This document shows positions 41,572 to 50,759 of a DNA stretch of 64,000 bases, piece after piece. Both the position numbers and the translations under genes were made by a program. The notes below the pieces were generated by a model. That model was not told where the DNA came from and did no database searches. It was given only the letters and a program-made list of their open reading frames with translations. The stretch is from Deltaproteobacteria bacterium. GTDB lineage: Bacteria > Desulfobacterota > Binatia > DP-6. The stretch is from NCBI GenBank assembly GCA_005888095.1, contig VBKF01000096.1, positions 1-64,000 of the forward strand, read 5' to 3'. The stretch's first letter is position 1. Each line of letters starts with the position of its first letter.

Positions 41572-42271
41572 GCTTCTCTACGAGGGCAAGGCCAAGCAGC
41601 TCTATCGCACCTCGGACCCCGACCTCCTCATCCAGCACTTCAAGGACGACGCCACCGCCTTCAACGCCAAGAAGCGCGGCACGATCATCGACAAGGGCAT
41701 CCTCAACAACCGCATGTCCGAGGTGCTCTTCCGCTTCCTCGAGGAGCAGGGCGTCGCGACGCACTTCGTGCGCCGCATCTCGGACCGCGACATGTTGGTC
41801 CGCGCCTGCGAGATCGTGAAGATCGAGGTCGTCGCCCGGAATCTGATCGCCGGGAGCCTTGCGAAGCGTCTCGGCAAGCCCGAGGGCGAGCTGCTGCCCG
41901 AGCCGATCCTCGAGCACTACTACAAGGACGACGCGCTCGACGACCCGATGATCAACGACTGGCACATCCGGTATCTGAAGCTCGCGACGGCGCACGAGCT
42001 GTCCCAGATCAACGAGACGGCGCTGCGCGTGAACGCGCTCCTGCGCGAGTTCCTCGACCAGCGCCAGATCGTCCTGGTCGACATGAAGCTCGAGTTCGGG
42101 CGCCACCACGGCAAGCTGCTCCTGGCCGATGAGATCTGCCCGGACACCTGTCGCTTCTGGGACAAGCAGAGCGGCGAGAAGCTCGACAAGGACCGCTTCC
42201 GGCGCGACATGGGCGGCGTCGAGGACGCGTATCAGGAGGCCACGCGTCGCATCTGCAGCGCCGCGGCCTGA
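41558..42271 (+). CDS. purC: SAICAR synthetase
   Basis: PurC ligates aspartate to CAIR with ATP. The 237 residues show LLYEGKAKQLYRT, NRMSEVLFRFLEEQGVATHFV, VEVVARNLIAGSLAKR-type motifs, LVDMKLEFG and ADEICPDTCRFWD. The ATG lies inside the purB end and the stop overlaps the purS ATG as TGATG, a tightly coupled run. Confidence 0.96.
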   Translation: MEQRELLYEGKAKQLYRTSDPDLLIQHFKDDATAFNAKKRGTIIDKGILNNRMSEVLFRFLEEQGVATHFVRRISDRDMLVRACEIVKIEVVARNLIAGSLAKRLGKPEGELLPEPILEHYYKDDALDDPMINDWHIRYLKLATAHELSQINETALRVNALLREFLDQRQIVLVDMKLEFGRHHGKLLLADEICPDTCRFWDKQSGEKLDKDRFRRDMGGVEDAYQEATRRICSAAA

Positions 42272-42531
42272 TGCCCGGCCTGCTGGCGCGGGTCTACGTC
42301 ACGCCCAAGCGGGGCATCCTCGACCCACAAGGCAAGGCGGTCGAGCAGTCGCTGCACGCGCTCGGCTTCGGCGAGGTGAGCGACGTGACCGTCGGCAAGT
42401 ACGTCGAGATGCGCCTCGGCGACGCGCCGCGCGCGACGGCCGACGCACGGGTGCGCCAGATGTGCGAGCGGCTGCTGGCCAACGGCGTCATCGAGGACTA
42501 CCGGGTGGAGCTGGTCCCGGAGCGAGGCTAG
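42271..42531 (+). CDS. purS: FGAM synthase subunit PurS
   Basis: PurS is the small bridging subunit of the three-part FGAM synthase (PurS-PurQ-PurL) and channels ammonia. The 86 residues show VYVTPKRGILDPQGKAVEQSLHALGF and VGKYVEMRL. Its presence agrees with the short PurL and separate PurQ. Confidence 0.95.
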   Translation: MPGLLARVYVTPKRGILDPQGKAVEQSLHALGFGEVSDVTVGKYVEMRLGDAPRATADARVRQMCERLLANGVIEDYRVELVPERG

Positions 42532-42535
42532 GCGC

Positions 42536-43258
42536 ATGCGGTGGGGTGTGGTCACGTTCCCCGGCTCGAACGACGACCGGGATGCGCTGCGCGTGGTGGC
42601 GCGCGTGCTCGGCGACGAAGCGGTGGCGCTCTGGCACAAGGACCGCGATCTCGGCGGCGTCGACTGCGTGATCCTCCCGGGCGGCTTCTCCTACGGCGAC
42701 TACCTGCGCTGCGGCGCGATGGCCAAGTTCTCACCGATCATGGCGGCGGTGGTCGAGCACGCCCGCGCCGGCGGCCTCGTGCTCGGCATCTGCAACGGGT
42801 TCCAGATCCTGTGCGAGGCGGGGCTGCTGCCGGGCGCGCTGGTCCGCAATCGCTCGCTCAGCTTCGTGTGCGACGTGGTGACGATCCGCGTCGAGACGGC
42901 GGCGACGCCCTTCACCCACGGCTGCCGCCCCGGCGACCTCCTGCGCGTACCGATCAAGCACGGCGAGGGCTGCTATGTCGCCGACGAGGCGACGCTCGCC
43001 GAGCTCGAAGCGCGGGACCAGGTGGTGTTCCGCTACGTCGACCAGGCGGGCCGCGTCGTCCCCGAGGCGAACCCCAACGGTTCGCTCGGCAACGTCGCCG
43101 GCGTCTGCAACGCGGAGCGCAACGTGCTCGGCCTGATGCCGCACCCGGAGCACGCGGCGGAGCGTCTCGTGGGCGGCGAGGACGGGCTCAAGCTCTTCCA
43201 CTCCGCGCAGGCGTGGCTCCGGCGCGGCCGCGAAGAAACGCCTGTTTCGGGGCCGTGA
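42536..43258 (+). CDS. purQ: FGAM synthase glutaminase subunit PurQ
   Basis: PurQ is the class I glutamine amidotransferase that supplies ammonia to PurL. The 240 residues show VVTFPGSNDDRDA, LPGGFSYGDYLRCGA, the nucleophilic Cys in GICNGFQILCEAGLLPGAL, and the C-terminal His/Glu pair in GLMPHPEHA. It overlaps purL as GTGA. Confidence 0.96.
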   Translation: MRWGVVTFPGSNDDRDALRVVARVLGDEAVALWHKDRDLGGVDCVILPGGFSYGDYLRCGAMAKFSPIMAAVVEHARAGGLVLGICNGFQILCEAGLLPGALVRNRSLSFVCDVVTIRVETAATPFTHGCRPGDLLRVPIKHGEGCYVADEATLAELEARDQVVFRYVDQAGRVVPEANPNGSLGNVAGVCNAERNVLGLMPHPEHAAERLVGGEDGLKLFHSAQAWLRRGREETPVSGP

Positions 43259-45465
43259 GTGCCCCCGCCGTCACCGCCGGCCTCGCGGCCGAGCACGGGC
43301 TCACGCCGGAGGAGTACGCGAAGATCCTCGATCTCCTCGGCCGGGCGCCGAGCTTCGAGGAGCTCGGGGTCTTTGCGGTCATGTGGTCGGAGCACTGCTC
43401 CTACAAGAGCTCTCGCGCCTGGCTGCGGCAGCTGCCCACGGGCGGCGCCCACGTGATCGAGGGGCCCGGCGAGAACGCCGGCGCGGTCGACATCGGCGAC
43501 GGGCTGGCGGCGGTCTTCAAGATCGAGAGCCACAACCACCCCTCCTTCATCGAGCCGTTCCAGGGCGCGGCCACCGGCGTCGGCGGCATCCTGCGCGACG
43601 TGTTCACCATGGGGGCGCGGCCGATCGCCAGCCTGGATGCGCTGCGCTTCGGCCGCCTCGAGCACCCGCGGACGGCGTACCTGGTGAAGGGGGTCGTGGG
43701 CGGTATCGGCCATTACGGGAACTGCGTCGGCGTGCCGACGGTGGGTGGCGACCTCTACTTCGACGGGGGCTACGACCAGAACATCCTGGTGAACGCCTTC
43801 ACCTGCGGTGTGGCGCCGCGCGACCGGCTCTTCCGTGCCCGCGCGGCCGGGCCCGGCAATCCCGTCGTCTACGTCGGGGCCCGCACGGGCCGGGACGGCA
43901 TCCACGGCGCGAGCCTCCTCGCCTCCGCCGCCTTCGACGCCGGCGCGGCGGAGAAGCGGCCCGCGGTCCAGGTGGGCGACCCGTTCACCGAGAAGCTCCT
44001 GCTCGAGGCGTGCCTCGAGCTCATGGCGACCGAGCACCTCGTCGCGATCCAGGACATGGGTGCCGCCGGGCTCACATCGAGCGCGCTCGAGATGGCGGGG
44101 CGCGGCGAGGCCGGCATGCTGCTCGAGCTCGATCGCGTGCCCGTGCGCGAACCGGGCATGACGCCCTACGAGATCCTGCTCTCCGAGTCGCAGGAGCGGA
44201 TGCTGCTCGTGGTCCGCCAGGGTTCCGAAGCCGCCGTCGAGGCGATCTTCCGTCGCTGGGACCTCGAGGCCTCGGTCATCGGGCGGGTCACGGACGACGG
44301 GACGTTTCGCGCGTGCTGGCGGGGCCGGGAGGTGTGTGGGCTGCCGGTGGCGGCGCTCACCCAGTCGGCCCCGGTGTACCGGCGGCCCGCGGAGGAGCCG
44401 GCGCGGCTCGAGCAGCTGCAGCACTTCGACCCGGCCGAGGTGCGCGAGCCCGCGGACCTGAGCGGCGCGCTGGTCCAGCTCCTCGAGGGCCCGAACCTCT
44501 GCTCGCGCGAGTGGGTGTACCGCCAGTACGACCAGCTGGTCGGGGGCAACACCGTCGTGCGGCCCGGCGGCGACGCCGCCGTCGTCCGCCTGGACGGGAC
44601 GCGGCGGGCCCTCGCGCTGACCGTCGACTGCAACAGCCGCTACTGCCAGCTCGATCCGTACCTCGGCGCGGTGCTGGCCGTCGTCGAGGCGGCGCGCAAT
44701 CTGGTCGCGGTCGGCGCGCGCCCGCTCGCAGTGAGCGACTGCCTCAACTACGGGAACCCCGAGCGCCCCGACGTCATGTGGGAGTTCCAGCAGGGGATCG
44801 CGGGCATCCGCGACGCGTGCGTCGCGCTCGGCACGCCGGTGGTGAGCGGCAACGTGAGCTTCTACAACGAGACCGAAGGACACGGCATCCCGCCGACGCC
44901 GATGATCGCCATGGTCGGGCTCCTCGACGACGTCGAGGCGCACCTCACCCCATGGTGGAAGGCCGAGGGCGACGTGGTCGTGCTGCTCGGCCGCACGCGC
45001 GAGGAGCTGGGGGCGAGCGAGTATCTCGCCGTCGTCCACGGCCTCGTCCGGGGCGCGCCGCCGTGGATCGACCTCGAAACGGAGAAGCGCCTCCAGCGCC
45101 TCTGTCTCGCCGCCGCCGCCGAGCAGCTGCTGCGCTCGGCGCACGACGTGGCGGAAGGCGGGCTGGCCGTGGCGCTGGCCGAGTGCTCGTTCGGGGGCGC
45201 TGGCCTCGGGGCGCGCATCGCCGTCGAGAGCGGCATGCGGGCCGACGCGCTCCTGTTCGGCGAGAGCCAGTCCCGCATGCTCGTCTCGCTCCGCCGGCGC
45301 CATCTCGGCCGGCTGCGGGACCTGGCGCGACGCGAGGACGTGCAGTTCACGGTGCTCGGCGAGGTCCGGGGTTCGAGCCTCGTGATCGGCGACCTGGTGG
45401 ACCTGGCGATCGAGCCGGCGCGTGCGCGCTGGCGGCGAGCGCTCGCCGGGCGCCTCGCCGGCTGA
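43255..45465 (+). CDS. purL: FGAM synthase subunit PurL
   Basis: PurL is the ATP-dependent synthase subunit converting FGAR to FGAM. At 736 residues it is the small form that works with PurS and PurQ. It shows MWSEHCSYKSSRAWL, KIESHNHPSFIEPFQGAATGVGGI, the DMGAAGLTSSALEMA segment and a second ATP-grasp-like half with DCNSRYCQLDPYLGA and HDVAEGGLAVALAE. GTG 43255 overlaps the purQ stop. Confidence 0.97.
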   Translation: MSAPAVTAGLAAEHGLTPEEYAKILDLLGRAPSFEELGVFAVMWSEHCSYKSSRAWLRQLPTGGAHVIEGPGENAGAVDIGDGLAAVFKIESHNHPSFIEPFQGAATGVGGILRDVFTMGARPIASLDALRFGRLEHPRTAYLVKGVVGGIGHYGNCVGVPTVGGDLYFDGGYDQNILVNAFTCGVAPRDRLFRARAAGPGNPVVYVGARTGRDGIHGASLLASAAFDAGAAEKRPAVQVGDPFTEKLLLEACLELMATEHLVAIQDMGAAGLTSSALEMAGRGEAGMLLELDRVPVREPGMTPYEILLSESQERMLLVVRQGSEAAVEAIFRRWDLEASVIGRVTDDGTFRACWRGREVCGLPVAALTQSAPVYRRPAEEPARLEQLQHFDPAEVREPADLSGALVQLLEGPNLCSREWVYRQYDQLVGGNTVVRPGGDAAVVRLDGTRRALALTVDCNSRYCQLDPYLGAVLAVVEAARNLVAVGARPLAVSDCLNYGNPERPDVMWEFQQGIAGIRDACVALGTPVVSGNVSFYNETEGHGIPPTPMIAMVGLLDDVEAHLTPWWKAEGDVVVLLGRTREELGASEYLAVVHGLVRGAPPWIDLETEKRLQRLCLAAAAEQLLRSAHDVAEGGLAVALAECSFGGAGLGARIAVESGMRADALLFGESQSRMLVSLRRRHLGRLRDLARREDVQFTVLGEVRGSSLVIGDLVDLAIEPARARWRRALAGRLAG

Positions 45466-45516
45466 GGGCCGGTGTACTCGCGGGGAACGCTCCGCTAGAC
45501 TCCGGGAGGCGGGACG

Positions 45517-46926
45517 ATGTTCGACAAGTTCCACGAGGAGTGCGGCGTCGTGGGCGTCTACGGCCATCCCGAGGCCGCCACGCTCGCGTACCTCGGCCTC
45601 TACGCGCTCCAGCACCGGGGGCAGGAGTCTGCGGGTATCGTGGCGGCGAACGGCGAGGCCCTGATCAGCCATCGCGGCATGGGGCACGTCGCCGACATCT
45701 TCCAGTACGACATCCTCGCCCGCCTCCGCGGCCACCTGGCGATCGGCCACAACCGCTACTCGACCAGCGGCTCGACGGTGCTGAAGAACTGTCAGCCGTT
45801 CGTGGTGTCGTGGGCGCACGGCGCGCTCGCGATCGCGCACAACGGCAACCTCGTCAACGCCGACGAGCTGCGCGCACGGCTCGAGGCACGCGGCGCGATC
45901 TTCCAGTCCACCGTCGACAGCGAGGTCATCGTCCACCTGATCGCGGGCTCGGCGCAGACGACGCTCCTGGACCGCATCATCGACGCGCTCGGCCAGGTTC
46001 GCGGCGCGTACTCGCTCGTCTTCATGACCGAGGATCGGATCATCGCCGCCCGCGACCCGGCGGGCTTCCGGCCGCTCGTCCTCGGGCGGGTGGGCGACGC
46101 GGTGGTCATCGCCTCGGAGACCTGTGCGCTCGACCTAGTCGATGCCCGCCTCGAGCGGGAGGTCCACCCGGGCGAGCTCGTGGTGGTGAGCGAGCAGGGC
46201 GTCGAGTCGATCCGGCCGTTTCCCCGGAGCGAGAGCCACCACTGCGTGTTCGAGTATGTCTACTTCGCGCGACCCGACAGCGAGATCTTCGGCCGCAACG
46301 TCTACGAGGCCCGCAAGGAGCTCGGCCGGCAGCTGGCGCGCGAGAGCGGTGTCCCGGCCGACATCGTCATCCCCGTCCCGGACTCCGGCGTGCCGGCGGC
46401 GATCGGCTACGCCGAGGAGGCGGGGCTGCCGTTCGAGATGGGCCTCATCCGCAATCACTACGTCGGCCGGACCTTCATCGAGCCGTCGAGCTCGATCCGC
46501 CACTTCGGCGTCAAGGTGAAACTGAATGCGCTGCGGGAAGTGCTCGATCAGCGACGCGTCGTCGTGGTCGACGATTCGATCGTGCGCGGCACGACGAGCC
46601 GCAAGCTGGTGCACATGATCCGTCAGGCGGGCGCGCGCGAGGTCCACGTGCGGATCAGCTCGCCGCCCACGACGCACCCGTGCTTCTACGGGATCGACAC
46701 GCCCACGCGAGAGGAGCTGATCGCCTCGTCGCACGAGGTGGAGGAGATCCGGACGTACCTCGGCGCCGACACGCTCGCGTACCTCAGCCTGGCGGGCCTC
46801 TACGCGTTCGCCGGCGGGCGGCGGGCGGGGTTCTGCGACGCCTGCTTCACGGGCCGCTACCCGATCCCGCCTCCCGAGGAGCTGCCGGCGCGGCAGCTCC
46901 AGCTGTTCGAGGCCCGGGACCGCTAG
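45517..46926 (+). CDS. purF: Amidophosphoribosyltransferase, [4Fe-4S] type
   Basis: PurF makes phosphoribosylamine, the first committed purine step. An eight-residue propeptide precedes Cys9 ([11 protein letters not shown]), the N-terminal nucleophile after processing. The PRPP loop is [14 protein letters not shown]. Cys residues in [22 protein letters not shown] and [12 protein letters not shown] match the four iron-sulfur ligands of the Bacillus-type enzyme, so it likely holds an oxygen-sensitive [4Fe-4S] cluster. The TAG stop lies in the arm of the palindrome that follows. Confidence 0.96.
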   Translation: MFDKFHEECGVVGVYGHPEAATLAYLGLYALQHRGQESAGIVAANGEALISHRGMGHVADIFQYDILARLRGHLAIGHNRYSTSGSTVLKNCQPFVVSWAHGALAIAHNGNLVNADELRARLEARGAIFQSTVDSEVIVHLIAGSAQTTLLDRIIDALGQVRGAYSLVFMTEDRIIAARDPAGFRPLVLGRVGDAVVIASETCALDLVDARLEREVHPGELVVVSEQGVESIRPFPRSESHHCVFEYVYFARPDSEIFGRNVYEARKELGRQLARESGVPADIVIPVPDSGVPAAIGYAEEAGLPFEMGLIRNHYVGRTFIEPSSSIRHFGVKVKLNALREVLDQRRVVVVDDSIVRGTTSRKLVHMIRQAGAREVHVRISSPPTTHPCFYGIDTPTREELIASSHEVEEIRTYLGADTLAYLSLAGLYAFAGGRRAGFCDACFTGRYPIPPPEELPARQLQLFEARDR

Positions 46927-47104
46927 GAGTCTGTCCGAGTAACCGACGAAAGCGAGGCGAGCGAGCCGGGGAGCGAGAGCGGTGAGCGCAGCGCCGACCG
47001 AGGAGGCGTAGCAGAGCTACGCCGCACGAGGGAGGCGCGAGCACACCGCTCGCAGCCCCCGGATCGTTCGCCGCAGCCGGAGCGTTACTCGGACAGCCTC
47101 CTAG
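46923..47104. repeat. 182-bp palindromic element between purF and nadB (MITE/REP-like)
   Basis: The outer 21-bp arms (46923-46943 and 47084-47104) are inverted copies differing at one base, with core CTGTCCGAGTAAC. The centre (47005-47023) is an 8-bp stem GGCGTAGC/GCTACGCC with an AGA loop, and further inner segments pair (AGCGGTG with CACCGCT). The whole element is thus one large imperfect palindrome centred on 47014. CTAG at each end supplies the TAG stops of purF and nadB. It has no transposase gene and could double as a bidirectional terminator. Confidence 0.8.
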
Positions 47105-48723
47105 GCCGGCTGCCGGACCACGTCGGGCGGCTCGCCGTCGCAGCGGCGAACGACCGTGTCGTGGGCCCAGGCGGGGTCGGTGCGCGGGTGGTCGATCGTG
47201 TAGTGGAGCCCGCGGCTCTCGGGCCGGCTCGCCGCGCAGGCGATGACCAGCTCCGCCACCGTCGCGAGGTTGCGCAGCTCGGCCAGGTCGCTGGTGAGCA
47301 GGAAGTCCCAGTAGTAGCCCCGGATCTCCTCCTGCAGGAGTGCGATGCGCTGGCGGGCGCGGGCGAGCCGCCGGTCGCTCCGCACGATACCCACGTAGTT
47401 CCACATGAAGCGGCGGATCTCGTCCCAGTTCTGGGTGACGACGACCGATTCGTCGCTGTCGGTGGCGCGGCCGGGGTCCCAGGGACGGATGGCAGGCGGG
47501 CGACGCCGGTCCGCCGCGCGCATCTCGAGCGCGTGAGCGGCGGCGCGCCGCGCGAAGACCAGGGCCTCGAGCAGCGAATTGGAGGCCAGCCGGTTGGCTC
47601 CGTGCAGGCCGGTGCAGGCGACCTCGCCGGCGGCGTAGAGGCGCTCGATCGCCGTCCGGGCATGCAGGTCCGTGACGACGCCGCCGCAGGAGTAGTGGGC
47701 GGCGGGCACGACGGGCACCGGCTCCCGTGTGAGGTCGAAGCCGAAGCGGAGGCAGCGCTCGTAGACGGTGGGGAAGCGACGGCGCACCCAGTCGGCATCG
47801 CGGTGGCTGATGTCGAGGTAGACGCACTCGAAGCCATGCACCTTCATCTCGTTGTCGATGGCACGGGCGACGATGTCCCGTGGCGCCAGCTCCGCCCGTT
47901 CGTGATATCGGGCCATGAACGGCTCGCCATCGGGCCGGCGGAGGATCGCGCCCTCGCCGCGCAGCGCCTCGGTCAACAGGAACGACTTGGCGGCGGGGTG
48001 GTAGAGGCAGGTCGGATGAAACTGGAAGAACTCCATGTTGGCGACCGGCGCGCCGGCGCGATACGCCATCGCCACGCCGTCGCCCGTCGCGACGTCGGGG
48101 TTGGAGGTGTAGAGGTAGATCTTTCCCGCGCCGCCGCTGCACAGGAGCGTCGCCCGCGCGACGAAGCGGCGGACCTGGCGGCTGTCGCGGTCGAGGACGT
48201 ATGCGCCCCAGCACACGGGCACCGGCCCCTCGCGGTCGACGAGCAGGTCCACGGCGAGCGCGTTCTCGTGGATCGTGATGTTGGGCGCAGCGCGCACCGC
48301 CTCGGTGAGCGCGCGGATGATCTCGTGGCCGGTCGCGTCGAGCGCGTGGAGGATGCGTCGCCGCGAATGTCCGCCCTCCTGTCCGAGGTCGTACTCCTGT
48401 TCCTCGGGGTCGCCGCGCAGGTCGAAGTTCGCCCCGAGCGCAATCAGCCGGCGCACCCCGGCCGGACCCTCGCGGACGACGGTCTCGACCACGTCGCGAC
48501 GGCAGAGCCCGGCGCCCGCCGCGATCGTATCGTCGATGTGCGACTCGAAGCTGTCCTCGGGGCTCCAGACCGAGGCGATGCCGCCCTGAGCGTACTGGCT
48601 CGAGCTCTCGGGAAGCCGGTCCTTCGTGACCAGCACGACATGCGCGCGTCCAGCGCACTCGAGGGCGCAGGTGAGCCCGGCGATGCCGCTACCGATGACC
48701 AGGAGGTCGCTTTCCACCGGCAC
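47101..48723 (-). CDS. nadB: L-aspartate oxidase
   Basis: NadB oxidises aspartate to iminoaspartate for NAD synthesis. The 540-residue flavoprotein shows the FAD motif DLLVIGSGIAGLTCALE, SSSQYAQGGIASVW, the EEQEYDLGQEGGHSRRRILHA active-site region, FFQFHPTCL and HYSCGGVVTDLHART. The C-terminal helical domain has RRFMWNYVGIVRSDRRL. nadA and nadC are not nearby. Its last codons lie in the flanking palindrome arm. Confidence 0.96.
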   Translation of the reverse strand: MPVESDLLVIGSGIAGLTCALECAGRAHVVLVTKDRLPESSSQYAQGGIASVWSPEDSFESHIDDTIAAGAGLCRRDVVETVVREGPAGVRRLIALGANFDLRGDPEEQEYDLGQEGGHSRRRILHALDATGHEIIRALTEAVRAAPNITIHENALAVDLLVDREGPVPVCWGAYVLDRDSRQVRRFVARATLLCSGGAGKIYLYTSNPDVATGDGVAMAYRAGAPVANMEFFQFHPTCLYHPAAKSFLLTEALRGEGAILRRPDGEPFMARYHERAELAPRDIVARAIDNEMKVHGFECVYLDISHRDADWVRRRFPTVYERCLRFGFDLTREPVPVVPAAHYSCGGVVTDLHARTAIERLYAAGEVACTGLHGANRLASNSLLEALVFARRAAAHALEMRAADRRRPPAIRPWDPGRATDSDESVVVTQNWDEIRRFMWNYVGIVRSDRRLARARQRIALLQEEIRGYYWDFLLTSDLAELRNLATVAELVIACAASRPESRGLHYTIDHPRTDPAWAHDTVVRRCDGEPPDVVRQPA

Positions 48724-48810
48724 GTACCGAGCTTCTCGTGCCGTTCACGTCGGGTCAAGCGGCGTCCGGTGGTTTGCGTTCCCCGCCGGCGTTCCGTATC
48801 GTGGCCAGCG

Positions 48811-49467
48811 ATGTGGTCCGGCGTGGCGGAGGTGGTCCTGGCGGTGGTGCTGGGCCTCGTCTCGGCCGTCCGCGCCGACGTCTACTCATACCGCGACCCC
48901 CAGGGCGTCCTGCACTACACCAACGTGCCCGCCGTCACGGGACCCAGGCTGGTCTTCAAGGAGCGGCCGATCCCGCCCGCGGCCCCCATGCTGGTGCCCG
49001 GGCGGCGCTGGCTGCCGGAGCTGATGTCGCGGCCGCTGCCGCGGGCCGACGCGACGGTCTACGACGGCCTCATCCGTGAGATCGCCGCACGGCACGGGGT
49101 CGAATACGCGCTCGTGAAGGCGGTCATCAAGGCGGAGTCGGACTTCGACCGGACGGCGGTGTCCCGCAAGGGCGCGCTCGGCCTCATGCAGCTCATGCCT
49201 CAGACCGCAGCCTTCCACCAGGTGCACAACGTGTTCCTGCCGCGCGACAACATCGAAGGCGGCTGCCGCCATCTGCGCATGCTGCTCGACCGGTACGGAG
49301 GAAACCTGCCGCTCGTGATCGCCGCGTACAACGCCGGGACCCAGCGCGTCGAGGATGCCGGCGGCGTGCCGCCGATCGTCGAGACGCGCGAGTACCTGGC
49401 CCGTGTGCTGCGCTACCGGGCCGCCTACGTCGGCGCGGGATCGGTCGTGCTCGCGGCCGGGCACTGA
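48811..49467 (+). CDS. Lytic transglycosylase with DUF4124 domain
   Basis: A 218-residue exported peptidoglycan lytic transglycosylase. A signal peptide (about 1-28, VAEVVLAVVLGLVSAVRA) is followed by DUF4124 (VYSYRDPQGVLHYTNVP) and an SLT domain (about 80-200). The SLT domain has catalytic Glu in VKAVIKAESDFDRTAVSRKGALGLMQLMPQTA and the conserved LVIAAYNAGTQRVE. The ATG at 48811 sits directly before the signal peptide. It acts in the periplasm. The 3' end overlaps the probable pgsA start. Confidence 0.9.
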   Translation: MWSGVAEVVLAVVLGLVSAVRADVYSYRDPQGVLHYTNVPAVTGPRLVFKERPIPPAAPMLVPGRRWLPELMSRPLPRADATVYDGLIREIAARHGVEYALVKAVIKAESDFDRTAVSRKGALGLMQLMPQTAAFHQVHNVFLPRDNIEGGCRHLRMLLDRYGGNLPLVIAAYNAGTQRVEDAGGVPPIVETREYLARVLRYRAAYVGAGSVVLAAGH

Positions 49468-50065
49468 GTCGGGGGGCCGCACGCTCGCCGTCCGACCCGG
49501 GGCCGTCCCGAATCTGCTGAGCCTCGTCCGCGTCGGGCTCGTGCCGGTGCTCGTCGTGACCCTCACGCGCTCCGGACCCGAGGCGCGGGCGCTTGCCGGC
49601 CTGGTCTTCCTGGTCGCCTGCGTCACCGACTTCCTCGACGGCTGGCTGGCGCGCCGGCGCGCCAGCACGACGGCGCTCGGCCAGTTCCTCGACCCGCTCG
49701 CCGACAAGCTGGTCGTCGCCGCCGTGCTGATCATGCTGGCGGCGCAATCCCTGGAGCCGCGCGTGCCGGCCTGGATGGTCGTGCTCATCGTCGTCCGCGA
49801 GCTCGCCGTGACGGGGCTCCGCGGCATCGCCTCGACCGGCGGCGTGCTGGTGCCGGCGCAGGAGCTCGGCAAGTACAAGACGATCTTCCAGATGTTCGCG
49901 ATCGAGGCCCTGCTCCTGCACTACCGCTACCCGATCCCGGGGACCCAGCTGGCGATCGATTTCCACGCCGCCGGCATGCTGTTCCTCTGGATGGCCCTCG
50001 TGCTCGCCGTCTGGTCCGGGGTGGACTACCACGTCCGCATCCTGCGCCACGTCCGCCTGGATTGA
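49403..50065 (+). CDS. pgsA: CDP-diacylglycerol--glycerol-3-phosphate phosphatidyltransferase
   Basis: PgsA makes phosphatidylglycerol phosphate in the inner membrane. The CDP-alcohol transferase motif DG(x2)AR(x8)G(x3)D(x3)D is intact (DFLDGWLARRR...GQFLDPLADK), with several membrane segments (VGLVPVLVVTL, LVVAAVLIMLAA, AGMLFLWMALVLAVW). The family N-terminus (VPNLLSLVRVGL) begins at about 49505 but no ATG/GTG/TTG is close by. The nearest in-frame candidates are GTG 49403 and ATG 49355, both inside the transglycosylase gene. The start is therefore uncertain. Confidence 0.85.
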   Translation: MCCATGPPTSARDRSCSRPGTESGGRTLAVRPGAVPNLLSLVRVGLVPVLVVTLTRSGPEARALAGLVFLVACVTDFLDGWLARRRASTTALGQFLDPLADKLVVAAVLIMLAAQSLEPRVPAWMVVLIVVRELAVTGLRGIASTGGVLVPAQELGKYKTIFQMFAIEALLLHYRYPIPGTQLAIDFHAAGMLFLWMALVLAVWSGVDYHVRILRHVRLD

Positions 50066-50422
50066 CGGGCTGCTGCGGACCTGCCGCTTCGAGCAGCCGC
50101 GATCGGCGACGTGCGATGTTGGCGACGGGCGGACACGTTTGTCCATGGAACACTCCTGTACGGTACCGTTCGGATCTTTCGTGACTCTTCTGGTGGGGAT
50201 GCGGGTGGACGGAACTCTCGACTACGGGACGGTTGTTTGACGATGCCCTGGCTCGAGGGCAAACGTGGACGCCACATGCCGCTGGCGCCGCGACTGGAAA
50301 CCTCGCGGATCGCTTCTTGCACCCGGAAGACGCTTCAAGAACTGCCCGCAGTCTGGTAGATACCGCGGCAGCGCGTGCTCGGAGTGCCTGGCCGGTGTCG
50401 GGAGAAAGGAAAGGTGGGTGAG
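50066..50422. other. Intergenic region with a 10-bp palindrome
   Basis: No gene is evident in these 357 bases. The sequence drops in GC content and contains the palindrome ACGGTACCGT (50160-50169), which resembles the centre of a dimeric repressor site, and GGACA/TGTCC-type arms near 50131-50145. It marks the change from the conserved operons to the accessory region. A regulatory role is a guess. Confidence 0.35.
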
Positions 50423-50683
50423 ATGGAGGGACACACGGACGCGCCCTGTCCGAACTGCGACCACCCGGTGATCGACAAGCCGCGTGCAGGCGGCGTCACG
50501 GTCTGTCTCAACTGCGGGGCATGGTTGGTGCCTGACGGTGACTCGAAGCTTCGCGGCATGAGCCGCAGCGAGGCCGAGCGGATCCCCGGGCCCGTGCAGT
50601 CGACGCTCATCAAGGCAAGTCGCCTCATCCTCCAGCGCGGCACGGCGTCCCCGGGGCCGGCGGAGGACGAAAAACACGACTGA
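50423..50683 (+). CDS. Small zinc-ribbon protein of unknown function
   Basis: The 86-residue product starts MEGHTDAPCPNCDHPVI and has CPNC and CLNC separated by about 19 residues, a plausible zinc ribbon. The C-terminal half (SRSEAERIPGPVQSTLIKASRLILQRG) looks helical. A purine-rich AGGTGGG precedes the ATG. I do not recognise the family, and it has no obvious operon partner. Confidence 0.55.
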   Translation: MEGHTDAPCPNCDHPVIDKPRAGGVTVCLNCGAWLVPDGDSKLRGMSRSEAERIPGPVQSTLIKASRLILQRGTASPGPAEDEKHD

Positions 50684-50759
50684 GCCGAAGCAACCCGCCG
50701 TGGACCTTTGACGCCGATCGGTTGACATTCCATGCCAGCGGGTGGTTTGAGTCCCCGCG

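Noticed and set aside
43033-45936. 967-codon minus-strand open frame over purL
   Set aside because: Shadow of purL; composition is rich in Arg, Asp and His as expected for antisense of GC-rich coding DNA.
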